Shown piece by piece: positions 59,901 through 64,000 of a stretch of 64,000 nt of DNA. The stretch is from NCBI GenBank assembly GCA_026120185.1, contig JANUWF010001729.1, positions 62,001 to 126,000 on the forward strand. The letters run 5' to 3'. The DNA comes from Voacanga thouarsii (taxonomy: Eukaryota > Streptophyta > Magnoliopsida > Gentianales > Apocynaceae). The translations under genes were made by a program, and so were the position numbers. Position 1 is the stretch's first letter. Every line of letters begins with the position of its first letter. The notes beneath the pieces were generated by a model. It was not told the origin of the DNA, searched no databases, and saw only the letters and a program-made list of their open reading frames with translations.

Positions 59901-61150
59901 GATAGAGTAATCTTAGGAGCTTTTTGAGGTATGATCATGGAGTCCTAATATTCAAGGTTGGTGTGGAGGCCAAGATGTTCAGTTGATTGCAGTACAAGGT
60001 TCGAATTTCAGTGGGTTTTGGTGAAGAATTTCGGCCTTAGCCTTGAAAAGACAGGCTAGTAAATTTCTGGAATTTAAGCTTTAAAAACACTTGGAATTGA
60101 AATGGTTTTGGTGTGGAATTTTTTTGTTCTCTTTGGCACGATTATGCAGCTGAATTGTTAGGGTGTTTGAAGGTCTTTTAATGGTGGTTTTCCAGCCTTC
60201 ATCTTGAAGAAAAATAGAGGAAGTTCCAGCTATTCTTATCTTCTAACGATGGCTTCAAATTCCATGTTTAATGTGGCTAGTTTGCTGCAACAAAATTCTG
60301 GTTTGGACTGTTTGTACCGTTCCGAAAATTTACTGAATTTTCAGGCTTTAACCTTACATAAAATGGCTTGTTTTCTTTTAGAAATTGGGTAGGAAAGCTG
60401 GTTGAAGCTTTCCAAAACAGCCTTGAAGGAATTTGGGAAAATTTTCCAGATTTTTCTTACCAAAACATGAACAAGATGAAGATAAAGTTTGAAGGAATAG
60501 CTATGGTGTTTTCTTTTCCTTAGAATCCCTACCTAATTTCCCTCCTCACTTTCGGCCATCTCTATCCCACAAGAGTTGGGATTTTTGAATTCTAAGCTTA
60601 TGAATTATCATAGAATTTTTATGATTAAAAACGGATTAAAGAATTAAGGGTAGTTTAAATTTCAAAGATGTTAGGACAAGGCTAGCAAAATTAAAAGGGA
60701 TAAGAATTCTTTTTAGGACAAGACCACATGGTCAAGACATTACCATCATGTCTTCCTTAAGATGACATTCCTATCTTTAGGGAATGTAAGAAAAACGAAA
60801 ATTCAAACATAGTTAAGATAATTATGAATAAAACTTAAGTGATGGGATTTGAACTCAAGACCTTAAAGATTAAATCACAAAGCTCTAACCACTTAACCAT
60901 ACTAACTCTTGTGCTTATTTTCTCACCCTAATATTCTTCTTATCTAAACCTCAAGCCATCTTCCTATTTTGACTTGAAGCAAAATTGCCTTTTTACCCTT
61001 TCTACCCAACAAGTATAAATAAGCTAATTAACCTATAAACCACAATTCTAAGGTACATAAAATCATTTAAAAAGGTTTATTTTGTGCATGATGACATAAT
61101 ATGCATCTCATTCCCCTTACTCCAGGGTTGGCTTTAGGTGAAGTTTCATA
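56909..61150 (-). repeat. Tekay-like 5' LTR
   Basis: 4.24 kb, plus-strand TGTAACACCCC to GAAGTTTCATA (the last bases of a decayed TTTCACA). It aligns with 47248-51471. It would carry the promoter for minus-strand transcription, though I could not point to a convincing TATA box in such AT-rich sequence. A tRNA-like block lies at 60840-60900. The frames at 59205-59648 and 60204-60392 duplicate those of the other LTR and are not genes. Confidence 0.85.
60840..60900 (-). repeat. tRNA-like A/B-box block in the 5' LTR
   Basis: Minus-strand TGGTTAAGTGGTTAGAGC (60899-60882) and GAGTTCAAATCCC (60856-60844), with the same spacing as in the other LTR copies. Confidence 0.5.
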
Positions 61151-61348
61151 CCTTCCCCTTCTTAGAAGAATTTCGTCCTTAAATTCAAGTGTACTTTTAT
61201 CTCAGGCCGGGATACTTCCGTTTTACCCACTCTTTTCATTTCCCATGTGGCATCTTGCTTGCGATGATGTTCCCGTTGTACCTTCACCATAGGAATCTGT
61301 TTATTCTAGAGAGTCTTGATACTTCGGTCCACAATTCTCACGATCTTC
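61151..61348 (-). pseudogene. Extra fragment of Tekay-like pol 3' end beyond the 5' LTR
   Basis: It aligns with 51472-51670: the polypurine region, GGGATACTTCCGTTTTAC, CCCATGTGGCATCTTGC, AGAGTCTTGATACTT and GTCCACAATTCT. It is the end of integrase and the chromodomain-like tail of another copy of the family, placed directly upstream (in element sense) of the 5' LTR. Similarity stops near 61348. The frames at 61101-61398 are antisense shadows. Confidence 0.8.
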
Positions 61349-63870
61349 CCAAGGAATCTGCTTTATATCTGTTTGTTTCGATTTTCTTGTTGTTGTAATT
61401 AAAACTTTTTGCCTCAGAATTCTTAATATAAAAAAATCTATTGTCACAATTTTTAGACAGTTTTTTTACATTCGTAGTGAATGAACATTGAATTCAATAT
61501 CATCATCACGATGATATTGAATTTTTTTTTTTTAACATCCATTTTGACAAAATTTTCCCCTCTACTTTAACAGGATCATCATCTGCTATACATATAGAAC
61601 TATGAAAACTTCCAATATTAACAATCTACTATCATCCATTGAATGAACATTCAAAATGACGTTCTCCATTAATAATAACTTAATATACATGAAAAAACTA
61701 AATGGAGTCTGATAAGTAACATGAATCTAATCCTTGATATTAATTCAAAATAGTCAAAAGCAAAACCACAATTCTAACCATGACATCCATCAGAAGTTAT
61801 AAAAATTTATTGAGGATAAAAAACAATGCTATAGTTAAATAAAAACCAACCACATCTTCATTCCTCTTGTCATTAAGAAAAAAAGGACAAGATTTTTTCT
61901 TAATAAAGCTCATAAGAATCCATTTTTCATCCAGCATGAATTAAACTCACTACTAAACAATTCAAAAGAAACAACAGAATATGAGTTATTTCTAAGGAAG
62001 TACATACAAAGAAAAGTAAGATAGCCTAAAGAAAGATTAGAACATGAAAGAATGAGAACCCAAAATTCCAACTTCAATTGCAATTAAAGAACAAATAGTA
62101 ATCAAATGCCACAAAAATTTTTATGCCTGCTCCATTAACTTTTCCTGAGAATAATGGCTTTAAGTAATCCAATTATTCTGCTCCTAGCTACTTGCCTTCT
62201 TTTCGTTCTAATTTTCCTATTTATAAGATTGCTAAATATCATCAACATTTTTGTTTCAATAGTTTTCTCTTTGGTTTTCATGTTTCTTCTGGATTCACTA
62301 AGAAGAGTAGTTTCTTAGAATTTCCTCACTATTTGGGCCTCTAATATGCGTTTGTATTAAGAGTCAATAGACATGAAATTTTTGCAAGTTATTGGCTATT
62401 ATTTGAATGCAAGCTCTGCATATCCATCCTACCTTGAGAAGAGAAAGTCGATCTATAAAATAACAAGGCAAAGCCCAGAGTCAATGAAAATGCAGGTGGA
62501 ACACGAATGAATAGAAAGAAAACATTTGTATAACCAGAATATCTGAACTTCTAAAGTCAGTACAAATCTAGTCTCAGATATATATTATCATCCATTTTAA
62601 CACAAAAATCGAAATCATAAAGCACACAAGTAGCTTTGAAGAAAGATAATCTGCAAATACATTCACATGTTAATGTAAGATGATTGATTTAGCACCAGTT
62701 AAAGTATCCAACCATCAACTCCAAGACCTAAATTCTTTTGCAAATTAGAGAAGTGCTTCAACAAGGGCAACAAGGGCTTCAAATCCAAATAGAGGATAGA
62801 ATTTTTTTAGATTCTTCAATAGTGGTTATCTACCACCCCCAACAAAAAATAAAAAAAAAATAGTGAACTTGATTGCAGTTCAGTCTTAATGTTTACAAAA
62901 TCTACTAACAAGCAGTGCATGAAGCAAGAGGGTCCATTGGCAAATCTATGAGTTCCTTCTAGATCATTTTTTAAGACACAGGAAACATTTAACATTCAAA
63001 ATCTTCACGACAAATAACTGAACCAATTAAAATTTGATTAAAATACAACATGATTAACAATTAGCAATTAGAAGTGACCATGCATACATTTAGGAATAGA
63101 TGAACATAGGGATTAAAACACCATTCTCCTCTTCAGGCAAGCTTCAAAAAAAAATTTGTAGTTTAGAAGTCATATTATTAATCACATTACTATATCCTTC
63201 TACTTACTTAAATTTAGGAGCAATGAAGGAAAAAGTTTCAAATTCACGTTTTATGATGATTCTTTGCATTCAAATTTCATTCACTTAAAATAGTCGAGCT
63301 CAAAAAAGGAGATTTTCAAACATATGTACAACATCCTACAAATTACTCAACTTTGGCTGTCTTCTGTCAACTAGGAAATCAACATTTTTTAGATGTACTT
63401 CTCTGTCAACTCCATCCAACCCCATTATGGTCATATTACAAAAATGAAAGCATCCCATGTTCCCAACCCTCAATCCCACCTTTCCACTTCCATTTTATAA
63501 ATGTTGTAAATGCACCAAAGCACCTAACACCTAACTTTTGAATCACATAGTTAATTAAAGCACTACAAGGAGTGGAGGCATCCATTGCAGTAACCTCATC
63601 AAACTAATGTCACGGCCATTGTTAGATTTTTGAATTACATATTCATGGAAATTCATATTTGTTTTTCATCCATCCAAATAATAGAATAATCCAATCTTCC
63701 AATAATCAGCAAAATTACAATAATTTTTCGTAGAATATCAAACTAATTAAACAATAGAAAAACAAACATTGCAGGTATGGAGCAATGCCAAAATGAGAGA
63801 TAAACAAAAACTTTGAACCATGAAATGGCCATAGGAAATGGGCAAACTCAGCTCTAAAATAGGCAGGTGG
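61349..63870. other. AT-rich DNA without recognised repeat or gene
   Basis: 2.5 kb with no LTR, TIR or coding similarity I can identify. An inverted palindromic stretch, GAATTCAATATCATCATCACGATGATATTGAATT, spans 61490-61523 (arms of about 16 bp). Open frames (63100-63288, 63353-63541) have no protein-like character. It may be low-copy intergenic or intron sequence. Confidence 0.4.
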
Positions 63871-63879
63871 CAAAAACAG

Positions 63880-63975
63880 TCATGGACATCTTCACTTCCA
63901 TCCATCGGTGACATGAGTCCCTATAGCACTACATCGCGGGTGCTGTAGGTAGCAGAGATCTAGGGTTTTTTTTTT
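63880..63975 (-). promoter_or_regulatory. Possible gene start with AAACCCTAG element
   Basis: On the minus strand a T-tract complement is followed by AAACCCTAGATCTCTGC, the AAACCCTAG telo-box common in plant promoters and 5' leaders. A less AT-rich leader and an ATG (ATGGATGGAAGTGAAGATG) near 63904 follow. The frame stays open for about 50 codons into 63750. If real, the gene would run leftward into 61349-63870 with introns. Only the signal is visible; there is no protein match. Confidence 0.25.
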
Positions 63976-64000
63976 TTTTTTGGAAACTATTCTAAGGTAA

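Larger units (their letters stand above)
47248..61150 (-). mobile_element. Tekay/Del-like Gypsy retrotransposon, nearly full length
   Basis: Minus-strand element. 5' LTR 56909-61150, Met-tRNA-type PBS 56893-56906, acidic leader frame, gag, protease, RT, RNase H, integrase with chromodomain-like tail, polypurine tract at 51472-51482, 3' LTR 47248-51471. The very long LTRs, the TGTGAAAC...GGTGTTACA ends, the order of domains (integrase last, as in Gypsy) and the chromodomain-like end place it with the chromovirus Tekay/Del group; this is family knowledge, not a search result. Several stops and frameshifts make it non-autonomous now. Flank TAATG (47243-47247) has no match at 61151, where another pol piece adjoins. 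Confidence 0.85.

Overview
This is an AT-rich, repeat-dominated plant nuclear segment, most likely from a flowering plant and probably a eudicot. The evidence is the mix of Copia and Gypsy LTR retrotransposons with plant-type primer-binding sites (initiator Met tRNA and Asp tRNA), a CACTA DNA transposon with a plant-type terminus, a piece of a plant UDP-glucose dehydrogenase gene, and plant-style splice-donor and AAACCCTAG signals. The species cannot be told from the sequence. No intact cellular gene is visible; nearly every coding stretch is a decayed transposon gene.

Layout. (1) 1-16135 is a nest of three Copia elements. The oldest, Copia C, is cut in two: gag/protease/pre-integrase lies on the minus strand at 1404-2215 and integrase/RT on the plus strand at 14412-16135. 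Copia D inserted into C; its 5' LTR is 12537-14411 (minus) and its other LTR is 1-1403 (plus), each flanked by the same 5-bp duplication in host-consistent orientation. Copia B (2411-6090, SIRE-like) inserted into the RT of D, and a solo LTR (7097-8870) into the integrase of D. The layout requires an inversion with one breakpoint near 2216-2410 and the other left of the window, or an assembly misjoin. (2) 16281-33766 is a non-autonomous Gypsy-type element (E1, minus, 5-bp duplication AGCTC). It holds a 6.8-kb CACTA transposon (18057-24859, 3-bp duplication AGT) carrying a UDP-glucose dehydrogenase pseudogene, and a 4.2-kb solo LTR (28103-32325, duplication ATTAA). (3) 35784-47247 is a tandem LTR/internal array (E2, plus) of the same family as E1. 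It carries a broken 'putative plant transposon protein'-like reading frame that is split by another Copia solo LTR (40087-41890). (4) 47248-61150 is a nearly complete Tekay/Del-like Gypsy element (minus) with 4.2-kb LTRs, gag, protease, RT, RNase H, integrase and a chromodomain-like tail, plus an acidic reading frame between LTR and gag. A further 200-bp piece of the pol 3' end follows at 61151-61348. (5) 61349-64000 shows no repeat I recognise and may be low-copy DNA, with a possible gene start near the right edge on the minus strand.

Relative ages follow from the nesting: C, then D, then B and the solo LTR inside D; E1, then the CACTA and the Tekay solo LTR inside E1; E2, then its Copia solo LTR and the Tekay element. 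The points most worth checking are the split Copia elements, the gene-capturing CACTA with a possible spliced leader exon, the acidic reading frame in the Tekay leader, tRNA-like A/B-box blocks inside the Tekay LTRs, and the E1/E2 family, whose proposed product has no pol.
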